Source of the DNA: Pseudomonas plecoglossicida NBRC 103162 = DSM 15088
Lineage (GTDB): Bacteria; Pseudomonadota; Gammaproteobacteria; Pseudomonadales; Pseudomonadaceae
Length of the DNA stretch: 50,299 bases
Assembly (NCBI RefSeq): GCF_000730665.1
Contig: NZ_BBIV01000043.1
Span: 1 to 50,299 of the forward strand
Direction of reading: 5' to 3'
Part shown: one piece after another, positions 39,195-48,083 of the stretch
How positions within the stretch are numbered: the stretch's first letter is position 1
How the letters are laid out: each line of letters opens with the position of its first letter
The notes under the pieces: generated by a model
Told to the model about the DNA's origin: nothing
The model's input: only the letters and a program-made list of their open reading frames with translations
Databases searched by the model: none
Made by a program: the position numbers and the translations under genes

Positions 39195-40841
39195 ATGCGC
39201 AAGCCATTGCTCTACGTCGTGGCGGCTGTGCTTGGCCTGGGTGGCGTTGCTGGCTACTTCATGGCGCGAGACCCTGCGACACCTGTAGCACCTGCAACAA
39301 CCGCAGCACCCGCTGCAGCGCCGGTAGCCGCTGTAGCGCCGGCCCCAGCCCCGGCGCCGGCTGCCGAGGCACCGGCGCCCAAGCAGGCGGTGTTCAATCA
39401 GGAACAACTGGACCAGATGATGGCACCCATTGCCCTGTACCCCGATTCGCTGCTGGCTCAGGTGCTGATGGCTTCCACCTACCCTGGCGAAGTCACCGAA
39501 GCGGTGGCCTGGTCCAAGGCCAACCCCAAGGCCCAGGGCGATGACGCAGTCAAGCAGGTGGCCCAGCAGACCTGGGACCCGAGCGTGCAGTCATTGGTGG
39601 CCTTCCCGCAGGTGGTGGAGCTGCTCGGCAAGGACCCTGTGTGGGTGCAACGCATGGGTGATGCGCTCCTGGCGCAACCCGACGATGTGATGGCGTCGGT
39701 GCAGCGCCTGCGGCACCAGGCGAAGGATGCCGGCAACCTGCAGAGCAACCAGTACCAGAACGTTTCGGTCCAGGTCGCCGCCCCGGCATCCGCGCCCGCC
39801 ACATCCGGCACCACGGGCTCGACCAGTGCCCCGGCCAGCAGTTCGTCCACCATCGTCATCGAGCCTGCCAACCCGCAGGTGGTGTATGTGCCCAGCTACA
39901 ACCCCACCACCACCTACGGCACCTGGTCCTACCCGTCGTCGCCGCCGGCCTACTACCCGCCGTCGCCGTGGTATACCGCCGGCACGGCGCTGATGGCGGG
40001 GCTGGCCTTCGGCACGGGCGTTGCGATCGTCAATTCGCTCTGGGGCGACTGCGACTGGGATGACCACGACATCGACGTCGATGTGAACCGCTACAACAAC
40101 ATCAATGCCAACAACCGCATCGGCAACAATCAGGGCAAGTGGCAGCACAACGCCGTTCACCGCGATGGCGTGCCTTATCGCGACAGCCGCAGCCGCCAGC
40201 AGTATGGTCGCCAGCTCGACGGCGCCAGCCAGCGTGCAGCCTTCCGCGGCGACGATCCCCAGCGGGCCCAGGCGCGCGACCGTGCCCGCACCTCGATGGA
40301 CCGGGCCGGTATCGAGCGTCCGGCCACCACCAACAACGAAGCGCGCGACCGCGCCCGCGCCTCGATGGACCGCGCCGGCATCGAGCGTCCGGGCACGGCC
40401 AACAACGATGCGCGCGACCGCGCCCGTGCCTCGATGGACCGGGCCGGCATCGAACGGCCGGCCACCAGCAACCGCGAAGCACGCGACCGGGTGCGCGAGG
40501 CCCAGGCCGAAAGGCCGCGTGTGGCAGACCGCCAACAGGACGCCCGGGCAAGCCGTGAGAACCTGCAGGCGAGGAATCAGAATTCCCAGGCCAGCCAGCG
40601 CCGGCAGGGTGACGGCCAGGCGCGGCAGAAGCTCCAAGAGCGGCCCCGGAGCACCGCCGGCAGGGCGCGCAACAATGCCTTCGATGGCGTGCGCTCGCCC
40701 GCCCGGACCACTGCCCAGGCCAACCGTGGTCGCACCAGCCAGACGCTGGCCCAGCGCCCGAGTGCATCCCGCGCGGCAGGGCATACCATTTCCCGGCCCA
40801 GTGCGCCCGCGCGCCGTGGTGGTGGAGGAGGCCGTCGATGA
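39195..40841 (+). CDS. DUF3300 domain protein, exported, with low-complexity repeat tail
   Basis: The 548-residue protein has an N-terminal signal or anchor segment (LLYVVAAVLGLGGVAGYFMA), an Ala/Pro-rich linker, and a DUF3300 domain (about 65-275) with FNQEQLDQMMAPIALYPDSL, LLAQVLMASTYPGEVTEAV and the aromatic segment VVYVPSYNPTTTYGTW, ending in a helix-like hydrophobic stretch (GTALMAGLAFGTGVAIVNSL) and an acidic loop. The rest is Arg/Gln/Asn-rich and includes three 23-residue repeats (ARDRARxSMDRAGIERP). It overlaps the DUF2950 gene by four bases. The two domains commonly occur as a pair in proteobacteria, and their role is unknown. The charge of the tail suggests nucleic acid or surface-polymer binding, which is only a guess. 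Confidence 0.88.
   Translation: MRKPLLYVVAAVLGLGGVAGYFMARDPATPVAPATTAAPAAAPVAAVAPAPAPAPAAEAPAPKQAVFNQEQLDQMMAPIALYPDSLLAQVLMASTYPGEVTEAVAWSKANPKAQGDDAVKQVAQQTWDPSVQSLVAFPQVVELLGKDPVWVQRMGDALLAQPDDVMASVQRLRHQAKDAGNLQSNQYQNVSVQVAAPASAPATSGTTGSTSAPASSSSTIVIEPANPQVVYVPSYNPTTTYGTWSYPSSPPAYYPPSPWYTAGTALMAGLAFGTGVAIVNSLWGDCDWDDHDIDVDVNRYNNINANNRIGNNQGKWQHNAVHRDGVPYRDSRSRQQYGRQLDGASQRAAFRGDDPQRAQARDRARTSMDRAGIERPATTNNEARDRARASMDRAGIERPGTANNDARDRARASMDRAGIERPATSNREARDRVREAQAERPRVADRQQDARASRENLQARNQNSQASQRRQGDGQARQKLQERPRSTAGRARNNAFDGVRSPARTTAQANRGRTSQTLAQRPSASRAAGHTISRPSAPARRGGGGGRR
40272..40478 (+). repeat. Three tandem 69-bp coding repeats within the DUF3300 gene
   Basis: Three in-frame 23-codon units encode ARDRARxSMDRAGIERP plus six variable residues; a degenerate fourth unit begins ARDRVREAQAERP. 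The units differ at several codons, so the repeat is old or under selection at the protein level. Confidence 0.85.
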
Positions 40842-41734
40842 ACCGCAAGCGCATTCTTGCCCCGTTATTGATTGCCATGGCTGCGGCATGGCCATGCTGG
40901 GCCGCTACCCAGCAGGCATTCCCGACACCCGAAAAAGCCGTTGAATCCCTGGTTGCCGCCCTGGGCACGGAGAAGGCCGACGAAGCCCGCCTGGCGCAGT
41001 TGTTCGGTGCAGACTGGCGCACCTACATCCCTCGCGAAGGCGTGCAACGCAGCGACGTGGATGCTTTCCTGCAGCAGTACCACAAGCAGCACCAGATCGA
41101 GAATCAAGGCGATGCCAAGGCTGTCCTGGCCGTGGGCGACGAACACTGGACCTTGCCCATTCCGCTGGCCAAGGCTGCAGACGGCTGGCACTTCGACATG
41201 AAGGCCGGCAGTGCCGAGATCCGCGCCAGGCGCATTGGCCGCAACGAGCTGGGTGCCCTGCAATCGGTGCTGGCCTACCACGACGCACAGATGGACTACG
41301 CCTCCCAGGACCGTAACGGCAATGGTGCGCTGGAGTATGCGCAGCAGATCTTCAGCACTCCCGGCAAGCACGACGGCCTGTTCTGGGAAGACGAAGACGA
41401 TGGCCAGATCAGCCCGTTGGGCCCGCTGTTCGGTCAGGATGTGGTGGGTGACGACTGGTACGGCTACCACTTCCGAATCCTCGATGGCCAAGGCCCCTCG
41501 GCCCCGGGCGGTGCCTACAGCTACCTGATCGGCAACCAGATGAGCCGGGGTTTCGCCCTGGTCGCCTGGCCGGCCAAGTACAACGATACCGGGGTGATGA
41601 GCTTCATGATCAGCCATGACGGCCAGGTGTTCGAGAAGGACCTGGGCCCGCAGGGCGACAAGCTGGCCAAGGCCATGAAACGCTTCGACCCGGACGACAG
41701 CTGGAAAGAGGTGAACCAGGACGACAGCGATTGA
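40838..41734 (+). CDS. DUF2950 domain protein, exported
   Basis: The 298-residue precursor has a signal peptide (ILAPLLIAMAAAWPCWA, cleavage near residue 23) and a DUF2950 domain over the rest: FPTPEKAVESLVAALGTEKA, LFGADWRTYIPREGVQRSDV, YHDAQMDYASQDRNGNGALE, YGYHFRILDGQGPSAPGGAY and FALVAWPAKYNDTGVMSFMI. The start codon overlaps the DUF3300 stop by four bases, so the pair is co-translated. The DUF2950 function is not known; export and pairing suggest a periplasmic or surface assembly with the DUF3300 protein. A strong hairpin closes the operon four bases after the stop. Confidence 0.9.
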   Translation: MNRKRILAPLLIAMAAAWPCWAATQQAFPTPEKAVESLVAALGTEKADEARLAQLFGADWRTYIPREGVQRSDVDAFLQQYHKQHQIENQGDAKAVLAVGDEHWTLPIPLAKAADGWHFDMKAGSAEIRARRIGRNELGALQSVLAYHDAQMDYASQDRNGNGALEYAQQIFSTPGKHDGLFWEDEDDGQISPLGPLFGQDVVGDDWYGYHFRILDGQGPSAPGGAYSYLIGNQMSRGFALVAWPAKYNDTGVMSFMISHDGQVFEKDLGPQGDKLAKAMKRFDPDDSWKEVNQDDSD

Positions 41735-41737
41735 CCG

Positions 41738-41778
41738 GGCCTGGCTGCTCAGCGCCGTTTGCGCAGAGCAGCCAGGCC
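41738..41778. terminator. Bidirectional terminator between DUF2950 and the choline-type binding protein genes
   Basis: GGCCTGGCTGCTC and GAGCAGCCAGGCC form a perfect 13-bp stem; inside it GCGC-CGTTT-GCGC continues the helix. It lies between convergent genes, three bases after the DUF2950 stop and 13 before the stop of the other gene. Confidence 0.8.
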
Positions 41779-41791
41779 GTGTGGCCGCCCG

Positions 41792-42727
41792 CTACTGCTT
41801 CGCCAACCACGCATTGGCCATTGCCAAGCCATCCTTGCCATCGCGGCTGCTGACCCCTTCGAGCCACGCCTCGAGCACCGCCGGGTTGGCCTTCAGCCAT
41901 GCCTTGGCCGCTGCCCGCGGTTTCTGGTTCTGGTTCAGCACCGCGTCCATCAGCTGGTTCTCCATGGCCAGGCTGAACTCGATGTTCTGCAGTAGCTTGC
42001 CGACGTTGCTGCATTCGCTGAGGTAGCCTTTGCGCACGTTGGTGTAGACCGTGGCCTGGCCGTAGTTCGGGCCGAAATAATCGTCACCGCCACTGAGGTA
42101 CTTCATCTTGTTGCGGGTGTTCATCGGATGCGGCTCCCAGGCCAGGAACACCATCCATCCATTCTTGCGCGTGGCGCGTTTGAGTTGCGAGAGCATCGCC
42201 GCTTCGCTGGATTCGACGATCTTGAAATCCTTCAGGCCAAAGGCGTTCTTGTCGATCATCGTCTGGATCAGCCGGTTGCCGTCGTTGCCGGGTTCGATTC
42301 CGTAGAGCTGGCCGTTGAGCTTGTCCTTGAACCTTGCGATATCGGCAAAATCATGCAGCCCGGCGTCGTACACGTAGTCGGGCACCGCCAGGGTGTATTT
42401 GGCGCCATGCAGGTTGGCGCGCACGGTCTCCACGGTGCCTGCGTCGCGGTAGGGCTTGATGTCGTTTTCGGTGGTGGGCATCCAGTTGCCGAGGAACACG
42501 TCCAGTTCCTTGCCGGACGACAGGGCGCGGTAGGTCACCGGGATCGACAGCAGGGTGGTCTTGGTCTTGTAGCCTAGCGACTCCAGCACTTCGCTGGCCA
42601 CGGCGGTGGTCACGGTGATGTCGGTCCAGCCGACATCGGAGAAGCGCACGGTGGCGCAGGATGCAGGTTCTGCGGCATGGGTGAGCAACGGGATACTGAG
42701 GGATGCAAGCAAGAGCAAGGCTTTCAT
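41792..42727 (-). CDS. Choline/quaternary-amine ABC transporter substrate-binding protein (ChoX/CbcX/CaiX-like)
   Basis: The 311-residue precursor has a signal peptide (ALLLLASLSIPLLTHA, cleavage near residue 18) and the ChoX-type fold: VRFSDVGWTDITVTTAVASE, SIPVTYRALSSGKELDVFLG, NWMPTTENDIKPY, YGIEPGNDGNRLIQTMI and WMVFLAWEPHPMNTRNKMKY. Aromatic residues of the ligand cage (several Trp and Tyr) are conserved. In Pseudomonas, ChoX/CbcX, CaiX and BetX bind choline, carnitine and betaine and share one permease; this gene too has no permease beside it. It lies 77 bases behind the aldehyde dehydrogenase gene, in the same direction, so the ligand probably feeds the adjacent pathway. Confidence 0.88.
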   Translation of the reverse strand: MKALLLLASLSIPLLTHAAEPASCATVRFSDVGWTDITVTTAVASEVLESLGYKTKTTLLSIPVTYRALSSGKELDVFLGNWMPTTENDIKPYRDAGTVETVRANLHGAKYTLAVPDYVYDAGLHDFADIARFKDKLNGQLYGIEPGNDGNRLIQTMIDKNAFGLKDFKIVESSEAAMLSQLKRATRKNGWMVFLAWEPHPMNTRNKMKYLSGGDDYFGPNYGQATVYTNVRKGYLSECSNVGKLLQNIEFSLAMENQLMDAVLNQNQKPRAAAKAWLKANPAVLEAWLEGVSSRDGKDGLAMANAWLAKQ

Positions 42728-42804
42728 GGTTCAACTCCTCAAGGCAAGCGTAGGCAGTGGTTGCTTTTGGTGGATCTTGTTGTTTTAGGTGCAGCAGGAA
42801 AGGT

Positions 42805-44280
42805 TCATCGCGGGTCGACACCAAACCAGTTCAGCGCCGCTGGTTCGGTATTGAAGTAGATGTGCTTGAGCTCGGTGAACTCATCGAGTCCGGCTCGCGA
42901 CAGTTCGCGGCCTATGCCGCTGGACTTGTAGCCACCCCAGGGCGCCTGGGGGAACGCGGCGTTGTAGTCGTTGATCCACACGGTGCCGACCCGCAGGCGA
43001 CGGGCCAAGCGATGCGCTTTGCCAACATCCCGGGTCCACACACCGGCCGCCAGGCCGAAGGGCGTGTCGTTGGCCAGTTGCAGGGCCTGGGCTTCGCCGC
43101 TGAAGCGTTCGACGGTGATCACCGGCCCGAAGACTTCCTCCCTGGCAACCCGCATGTCTGCGGTGACGTTGCAGAGCAGCGTGGGAGCCAGCCAGAAGCC
43201 GCGATCGAGCTGCGCGGGCACAACGCCGCCCGCGAGCAAGGTCGCGCCTTGTTCGATGGCCCCGGCAATCATGCTCAGGACCTGGTCGCGATGACCTGCA
43301 CTGATCAGCGGGCCCATCTGCGTCGACTGATCGAGGCCATTGCCCAGGCGTATGTTCACGATCCGCTGCTGCAAGGCTTCGACGAAGCGGTCGTGAATGC
43401 TGTCTTCGAGCAACAGTCGCGAGCCCGCCGAGCAGATTTGCCCGGCATTGAAAAACACGGCATTGAGTGCCTGGTCCAGCGCGACCTCGAAGTCGGCGTC
43501 GGCAAACACGATGTTCGGATTCTTGCCGCCGAGCTCCAGGGCAACGCGCTTGAAATTGCCGCTGGCGGCGCGCATCACCTTGCCCCCGGCAGTGGCGCCG
43601 CCGGTCAGCGATACCAAGTCCACTGCATGGCTGGCCGCGAGCACTTCACCGACTTCTCCGTCGCCGCACAGCAGGTTGAACACGCCGTCGGGCAGACCGG
43701 CTTGCGCCAGCAGTTCGGTCAGGCGATAGGCGGTCATCGGCGTCAGGCTGCTGGGTTTGAACACCACGGTGTTGCCGGCGGCCAGGGCCGGGGCAATTTT
43801 CCACACCGCCTGCAGCAGCGGGTAGTTCCAGGGTGCGATCAAGGCGCACACGCCCACGGGCTCGCGCTGGTTGAAGCTGATCACATGGGCCGGGGCGTGG
43901 CTGTTGACGCTGGCGCACTCGCTCTCCAGCAGCGCGGCGTAATAGCGGAAGGTGGCGACCACGGTGCTGATATCCGCGCGACTTTCGCCCAGGGTCTTGC
44001 CGGCGTTGCTGGTTTCCAGGCGCGCCAGATGTTCAGCGTCCTGTTCGATCATCCGGGCAATCTTCTGCAGCAGTTGCGCACGCTCGGTCACCGCCATCGT
44101 CGGCCAGGGGCCGTCGTCGAAACACTGCCGTGCGGCGCTGATCGCCCGTTGTGCATCACTGGCATCAGCGATGGCCACCTGCGCCAGCACGTCTTCGGTT
44201 GCGGGATTGATCACATCGCGAAACTGCGGCACCCGTGGTGTTTGCCAACTCCCCGCGATGAACAAGTGAATCTGCAGCAT
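42805..44280 (-). CDS. Aldehyde dehydrogenase, betaine-aldehyde-dehydrogenase-like
   Basis: The 491-residue NAD(P)-dependent enzyme is complete: cofactor region LIAPWNYPLLQAVWKIAPAL and VVFKPSSLTP, FTG-like VSLTGGATAGGKVM, catalytic Glu249 in VALELGGKNPNIV, and catalytic Cys283 in FNAGQICSAGSRLL, followed by EEVFGPVITVERF and the C-terminal PWGGYKSSGIGRELSRAGLDE. Similar enzymes oxidise betaine aldehyde, gamma-aminobutyraldehyde or malic semialdehyde. The start MLQIHLFIAG at 44280 was chosen since the family begins there; the longer frame adds 47 non-homologous residues. It shares a 200-base divergent promoter region with the class II aldolase gene and likely forms a unit with the choline-type binding protein. 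Confidence 0.9.
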   Translation of the reverse strand: MLQIHLFIAGSWQTPRVPQFRDVINPATEDVLAQVAIADASDAQRAISAARQCFDDGPWPTMAVTERAQLLQKIARMIEQDAEHLARLETSNAGKTLGESRADISTVVATFRYYAALLESECASVNSHAPAHVISFNQREPVGVCALIAPWNYPLLQAVWKIAPALAAGNTVVFKPSSLTPMTAYRLTELLAQAGLPDGVFNLLCGDGEVGEVLAASHAVDLVSLTGGATAGGKVMRAASGNFKRVALELGGKNPNIVFADADFEVALDQALNAVFFNAGQICSAGSRLLLEDSIHDRFVEALQQRIVNIRLGNGLDQSTQMGPLISAGHRDQVLSMIAGAIEQGATLLAGGVVPAQLDRGFWLAPTLLCNVTADMRVAREEVFGPVITVERFSGEAQALQLANDTPFGLAAGVWTRDVGKAHRLARRLRVGTVWINDYNAAFPQAPWGGYKSSGIGRELSRAGLDEFTELKHIYFNTEPAALNWFGVDPR

Positions 44281-44338
44281 GGGCGTCTCCAGCCGAGTGG
44301 GTCGTGACGTCACTATGGCGGTGGGCGCGAGGCGGTTC

Positions 44339-44348
44339 TTGATCAATC
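44339..44348 (-). promoter_or_regulatory. Shared motif upstream of the aldehyde dehydrogenase gene
   Basis: GATTGATCAA (minus strand) contains the palindrome TTGATCAA. The same ten bases occur upstream of the Rieske oxygenase gene at 49333-49342, with 14 of 18 matches when extended. It may be an operator of the AraC regulator of this cluster. Confidence 0.35.
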
Positions 44349-44481
44349 GCGGCATAAGCGCGCCGTTTTCTCTCGCTGAGGATGCTGCTCGATAACGGCA
44401 GCCAGTGCCGTTTCCCGTCAAGCAGCCGCAGCGCTGCTCTCTACACTGCCAGGCAGCCCATCAACCTGTGTGGAGTACGGT

Positions 44482-45210
44482 ATGCATCATTCCGTTGAAC
44501 AACTCAGAGTCCGTCTGGCCTGCGCGTTTCGCTGGGCCGCGCGGTTGAACCTGCACGAATCGATCGCCAACCACTTCAGCGTGGCGGTGTCCGGGGACGG
44601 TCGGGAATTTCTCATCAACCCCTATGGTCGGCATTTTTCACGGATCAGGGCCAGCGACCTGCTGCTGGTCGATGCCGACGACCCGGCCAGCCTCGACCGC
44701 CCTGACGCGCCCGACATCACTGCCTGGGCCCTGCACAGTGCGCTGCATCGCAACCAGCCCCATGCTCGCTGCATCCTGCATACCCACTCGAAATATGCGA
44801 CGGCGCTGGCATGCCTGGCAGACTCGCAGCTGCCGCCCATCGAACAGAACAGCATGCGCTTTTTCGAACGTGTGGTGATCGATGAGGGTTTCGATGGCAT
44901 GGGGCTGGGTGATGAGGCCGAGCGGGTCAGCCGCCTGCTCGGGGCCAAGCCGATTCTGCTGATGGGCAACCACGGCGTGCTGGTAGCGGCGCCGAGCATC
45001 GCCCAGGCGTTCGATGATCTGTATTACTTCGAGCGGGCGTGCGAAACCTATATCACCGCGCTCTCGACGGGGCGCGAGTTGCGTATCGCCAGTGATGCCA
45101 TCGCGCGCAAGACCTGCCGGCAGTGGCTCGATTATCCGGGCTTTGCCGACAAGCATTTCAATGCGCTGATGGGCATGCTCGATGAGGAAGAACCCGACTA
45201 TCGCCATTGA
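44482..45210 (+). CDS. Class II aldolase/adducin family protein
   Basis: The 242-residue protein has the fuculose-phosphate-aldolase-like fold: FRWAARLNLHESIANHFSVA, FLINPYGRHFSRIRASDLLL, the zinc ligands His100 and His102 in CILHTHSKYATALA, and His164 in MGNHGVLVAAPS. The general-acid glutamate (EQNSM region, position 121) is retained. Members split or rearrange aldol-type sugar or acid substrates, and some act as decarboxylases or epimerases. The ATG at 44482 is preceded by TGGAG six bases away; a GTG at 44470 is less likely. It diverges from the aldehyde dehydrogenase gene and converges on the AraC gene, so it belongs to this cluster by position. Its substrate is unknown. Confidence 0.88.
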   Translation: MHHSVEQLRVRLACAFRWAARLNLHESIANHFSVAVSGDGREFLINPYGRHFSRIRASDLLLVDADDPASLDRPDAPDITAWALHSALHRNQPHARCILHTHSKYATALACLADSQLPPIEQNSMRFFERVVIDEGFDGMGLGDEAERVSRLLGAKPILLMGNHGVLVAAPSIAQAFDDLYYFERACETYITALSTGRELRIASDAIARKTCRQWLDYPGFADKHFNALMGMLDEEEPDYRH

Positions 45211-45216
45211 ACGCCT

Positions 45217-45243
45217 GTAGCAGCGGGCCAAGCCCGCTGCTAC
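45217..45243. terminator. Bidirectional terminator between aldolase and AraC regulator genes
   Basis: GTAGCAGCGGGC and GCCCGCTGCTAC form a perfect 12-bp stem with a three-base loop (CAA), in the 48-base gap between two convergent genes. Confidence 0.75.
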
Positions 45244-45258
45244 TCGCAGTGCCTCGGA

Positions 45259-46323
45259 TCACTCTGACGCGACCGACCGTTGCTCCTTGCGCGGCGTCTG
45301 GCGCATCACCGGGGCGGTCCAGACCTGGCTTCGGTCTTCGCTGGGCGCACAGCCGAAGCGTGCGCGGTAGGTGCGGGAAAAATGCTCGAGCGAACCGAAG
45401 CCTGAACAGGCTGCCACCTGCGCCACGCTCAACCGGGTTTGCTGAAGCAGGCTGTGGGCCCGGGCCAGGCGCAGGGTGAGGTAGTACTTGAGCGGCGTCA
45501 GGCCGGTCTGATGCTTGAACTGTCGCTCCAGCTGGCGACGTGAAAACCCGACCTGGCTGGCAATTGCATCGCAGTCCAGCGGGTCCTCCAGTGCCTGCTC
45601 CATCAACTGCACCGCCCGGCGGATCTTGTCGCCGTACAGTCCGGTGTTGGTCAGGTCGCCGTCGAGCTGATTGTCCGCCGGTGCCCGCACCTGGCCCATC
45701 AACAGGTGCATGCCGATCTCCCGGGCCAGCTCGCTGTCGATGCTCTGGTCGATCCAGCCCAGCAGCATGTCCAGTGTGGTCGTCGCGCCGGCACAGGTCA
45801 GGCGCTGACGTTCCAGGGTGTAGAGCTGCGCCTTGGCGTAGACGCGCGGGTAGCTTTCCTGGAAGCCCTGCAGATTGTCCCAGTGCACGGCGGCCTCGAA
45901 ACCGTCGAGCACGCCGGCGGCGGCCAGCAGCTCGGTGCCGGTTTCCACGCCCATCAGCACGGCACCGAACAGCGCCTGTTTGCGCAGCCAGCTCTTGAGC
46001 GCGTGGTTGCGGCTGTGCTTGTGCACATCGAAACTGGCAATCACCAGGCACGCATCGAAACCCTGATCGGCCTTCAAGCCGTCATCGACCACCGTGGTCA
46101 GGCCGTTGCTGGCCTGCACCGGCGCGCCGTCCAGCGACAGCAGCGACCACTGGAACACCTGGCGCTGGGTCAGCCAGTTGGCGATCGCCAACGGCTCCAG
46201 TACCGCCGCCAGGCCGAAGTTGGAGAACGACGGCAACAGCAACACCGCCAGGCGCAACGGCGCGACATTGTCGCGCCTCCAGGTGAAACGGGATTGTGCA
46301 GTGTCGAACGACTGATTGTTCAT
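45259..46323 (-). CDS. GlxA-type AraC regulator (DJ-1/PfpI plus AraC domain), GbdR/CdhR-like
   Basis: The 354-residue protein has an N-terminal DJ-1/PfpI-like domain (about 22-195; LRLAVLLLPSFSNFGLAAVL, GVETGTELLAAAGVLDGFEA) and a C-terminal AraC DNA-binding domain (DCDAIASQVGFSRRQLERQF, LSVAQVAACSGFGSLEHFSR). This composition is shared by GbdR, CdhR and related regulators of betaine, carnitine and arginine breakdown in Pseudomonas, which sense the substrate or product. It lies nine bases behind the GMC oxidoreductase gene, in the same operon. It is therefore probably the activator of the surrounding cluster. The ligand is not known. Confidence 0.9.
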   Translation of the reverse strand: MNNQSFDTAQSRFTWRRDNVAPLRLAVLLLPSFSNFGLAAVLEPLAIANWLTQRQVFQWSLLSLDGAPVQASNGLTTVVDDGLKADQGFDACLVIASFDVHKHSRNHALKSWLRKQALFGAVLMGVETGTELLAAAGVLDGFEAAVHWDNLQGFQESYPRVYAKAQLYTLERQRLTCAGATTTLDMLLGWIDQSIDSELAREIGMHLLMGQVRAPADNQLDGDLTNTGLYGDKIRRAVQLMEQALEDPLDCDAIASQVGFSRRQLERQFKHQTGLTPLKYYLTLRLARAHSLLQQTRLSVAQVAACSGFGSLEHFSRTYRARFGCAPSEDRSQVWTAPVMRQTPRKEQRSVASE

Positions 46324-46332
46324 GGCGGGTCT

Positions 46333-47994
46333 CTATCGTTGCCGTGTCTGCCATTGCGGATGGGTCCATACCGCTGCCCGGCTGCGCGGCAGCGGTGGCC
46401 TGCCACGCATCATATCGCTGGCCTTTTCGGCGATCATCACCGTCGGTGCGTTGGTGTTGCCGCTGACAATCATAGGCATGATCGAGGCATCCACCACCCG
46501 CAAGCCGTCCAGGCCATGCACCCGCAGTTGCGGGTCGACCACCGCCTCGGCGTCGCTCGCGGGCCCCATCTTGCAGGTGCCACTGGCATGGTAGCCGGTC
46601 TCCGTGACTTGCCGGGCCCAGGCGTCCAGTGCTTCGTCGCTTTGCGCCTGGGCTCCGGGCACCAGTTCCTCGCCCCTGAACGCGGCCATGGCGGGCTGGT
46701 CGATGATTTCGCGTACCAGCCTGGCGCCTGCACGCATGTCCGCTCGATCCTGCTCGGTTTCAAGGTAATTGAACAGGATCCGCGGTGCCTGCCGCGGGTC
46801 GGCACTGTTGAGCGTGACACTGCCCAGGCTGGTCGGGCGCATCAGGTCGATGTGCACCTGGAACGCGTGGCCTTGCACCAGGTCGACACTGCCGGGCTTG
46901 ACCGCCAGAGGCATGAACGTCAGTTGCAGGTCGGGAAACTCGACCCCGGCCCGGGAACGGATGAATGCCCCGGCCTCGAAATGGTTGCTCGCCGCCAGCC
47001 CGTCATGGCTGACGAACCAGCGTGCGCCGATCCACCATTTGCCTGGCGCCGAGGTCCAGGGGTAGAGCGATACGGGTCGCTTGCACAGGTATTGCACCAC
47101 CGTGTCCGGATGGTCGTTGAGGCGTCGGCCGACGCCGGGCAGGTCTAGCTTGACCGCGATCCCCAGCGCTTGCAGCTCCGCCGCCGGACCGATGCCGGAC
47201 AGCAGCAGCAACTGCGGTGAGTTGATGGCCCCGGCGGTCAGCGCCACTTCACGCCGGACCAGGGCCTGCCGGGTCTGGCCGTCATGCTCGTACTCGATGC
47301 CGACGGCGCGTTTGCCATCGAACAGGATGCGCAGTGCCAGCGCGTCCGTGAGTACCTGAACGTTACCCCGGGCCAGCGCTTCACGCAGATAACCGCGAGA
47401 AGTGCTCCAGCGTCGTCCGTCACGGGTGGTGCGATCCACCGGGCCGAAGGCTTCCTGGCGATAACCGTTCAAATCCTCGGACAGGCCATAGCCGGCCTGC
47501 GCGCCTGCTGCCAGAAATGCCGCGCACAGAGGCGTCGTCGTATCGCCGGGGGTAACGTGCAGATGCCCGGTCGCGCCACGGTAGTCATCCGCGCCGTCGG
47601 CATGGGTCTGGGCGCGCTTGAAGTACGGCAGCACGTCCTGGTAGCTCCAGCCGTCGCAGCCCTGTTCGGCCCAGCCGTCGTAGTCACGGGCGTGGCCACG
47701 GATGTAGACCATGCCATTGATCGATGACGAGCCGCCCAGCGTGCGGCCGCGCGGCGTACCGATCCGGCGCCCGTCAAGGTAAGGCTCGGGTTCCGAGCTG
47801 TAGCTCCAGTTATAGCGCGTACCACCGACCACCAAGCCCACGGCGGACGGCATGTCGATCGCCCAGCTCTTGTCCATCGGCCCGGCTTCGAGCACCAGAA
47901 TGTTCACCGCCGGGTCTTCGCCCAGGCGGTTGGCGAGCACGCAGCCCGCCGACCCTGCGCCCACAATCAGGTAATCAAACTCATGGTTGGCCAT
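46333..47994 (-). CDS. GMC family FAD-dependent oxidoreductase (choline-dehydrogenase-like)
   Basis: The 553-residue flavoprotein has the FAD-binding motif YLIVGAGSAGCVLANRL at the N-terminus, GMC signature 1 GRTLGGSSSINGMVYIRG, signature 2 GAINSPQLLLLSGIGPA, and the C-terminal catalytic pair His in TGYHASGTCKMG and Asn in VSGNTNAPTVMIAEKA. It oxidises an alcohol to an aldehyde, as choline dehydrogenase does. The aldehyde could then go to the aldehyde dehydrogenase at 42805. The start at 47994 (MANHEFDYL) has GGGAG upstream; the ATG at 48024 lacks a ribosome site. The C-terminal tail (RSRAAVWTHPQWQTRQR) is rather basic and family-atypical. It is the second gene of the Rieske-GMC-AraC operon, 89 bases behind the oxygenase. 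Confidence 0.9.
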   Translation of the reverse strand: MANHEFDYLIVGAGSAGCVLANRLGEDPAVNILVLEAGPMDKSWAIDMPSAVGLVVGGTRYNWSYSSEPEPYLDGRRIGTPRGRTLGGSSSINGMVYIRGHARDYDGWAEQGCDGWSYQDVLPYFKRAQTHADGADDYRGATGHLHVTPGDTTTPLCAAFLAAGAQAGYGLSEDLNGYRQEAFGPVDRTTRDGRRWSTSRGYLREALARGNVQVLTDALALRILFDGKRAVGIEYEHDGQTRQALVRREVALTAGAINSPQLLLLSGIGPAAELQALGIAVKLDLPGVGRRLNDHPDTVVQYLCKRPVSLYPWTSAPGKWWIGARWFVSHDGLAASNHFEAGAFIRSRAGVEFPDLQLTFMPLAVKPGSVDLVQGHAFQVHIDLMRPTSLGSVTLNSADPRQAPRILFNYLETEQDRADMRAGARLVREIIDQPAMAAFRGEELVPGAQAQSDEALDAWARQVTETGYHASGTCKMGPASDAEAVVDPQLRVHGLDGLRVVDASIMPMIVSGNTNAPTVMIAEKASDMMRGRPPLPRSRAAVWTHPQWQTRQR

Positions 47995-48083
47995 GGTCTG
48001 GGGTGCTCCCTGAAAAGATGACATGGAAGAGGGGGCGCGAGTCGGTTGGCAACGCTCATGCCGGGCCGGCTCGCGCCCACCGG

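Noticed and set aside
40272..40478. Tandem repeats considered as a CRISPR-like array
   Set aside because: The 69-base units are in frame with the DUF3300 gene and have no unique spacers.
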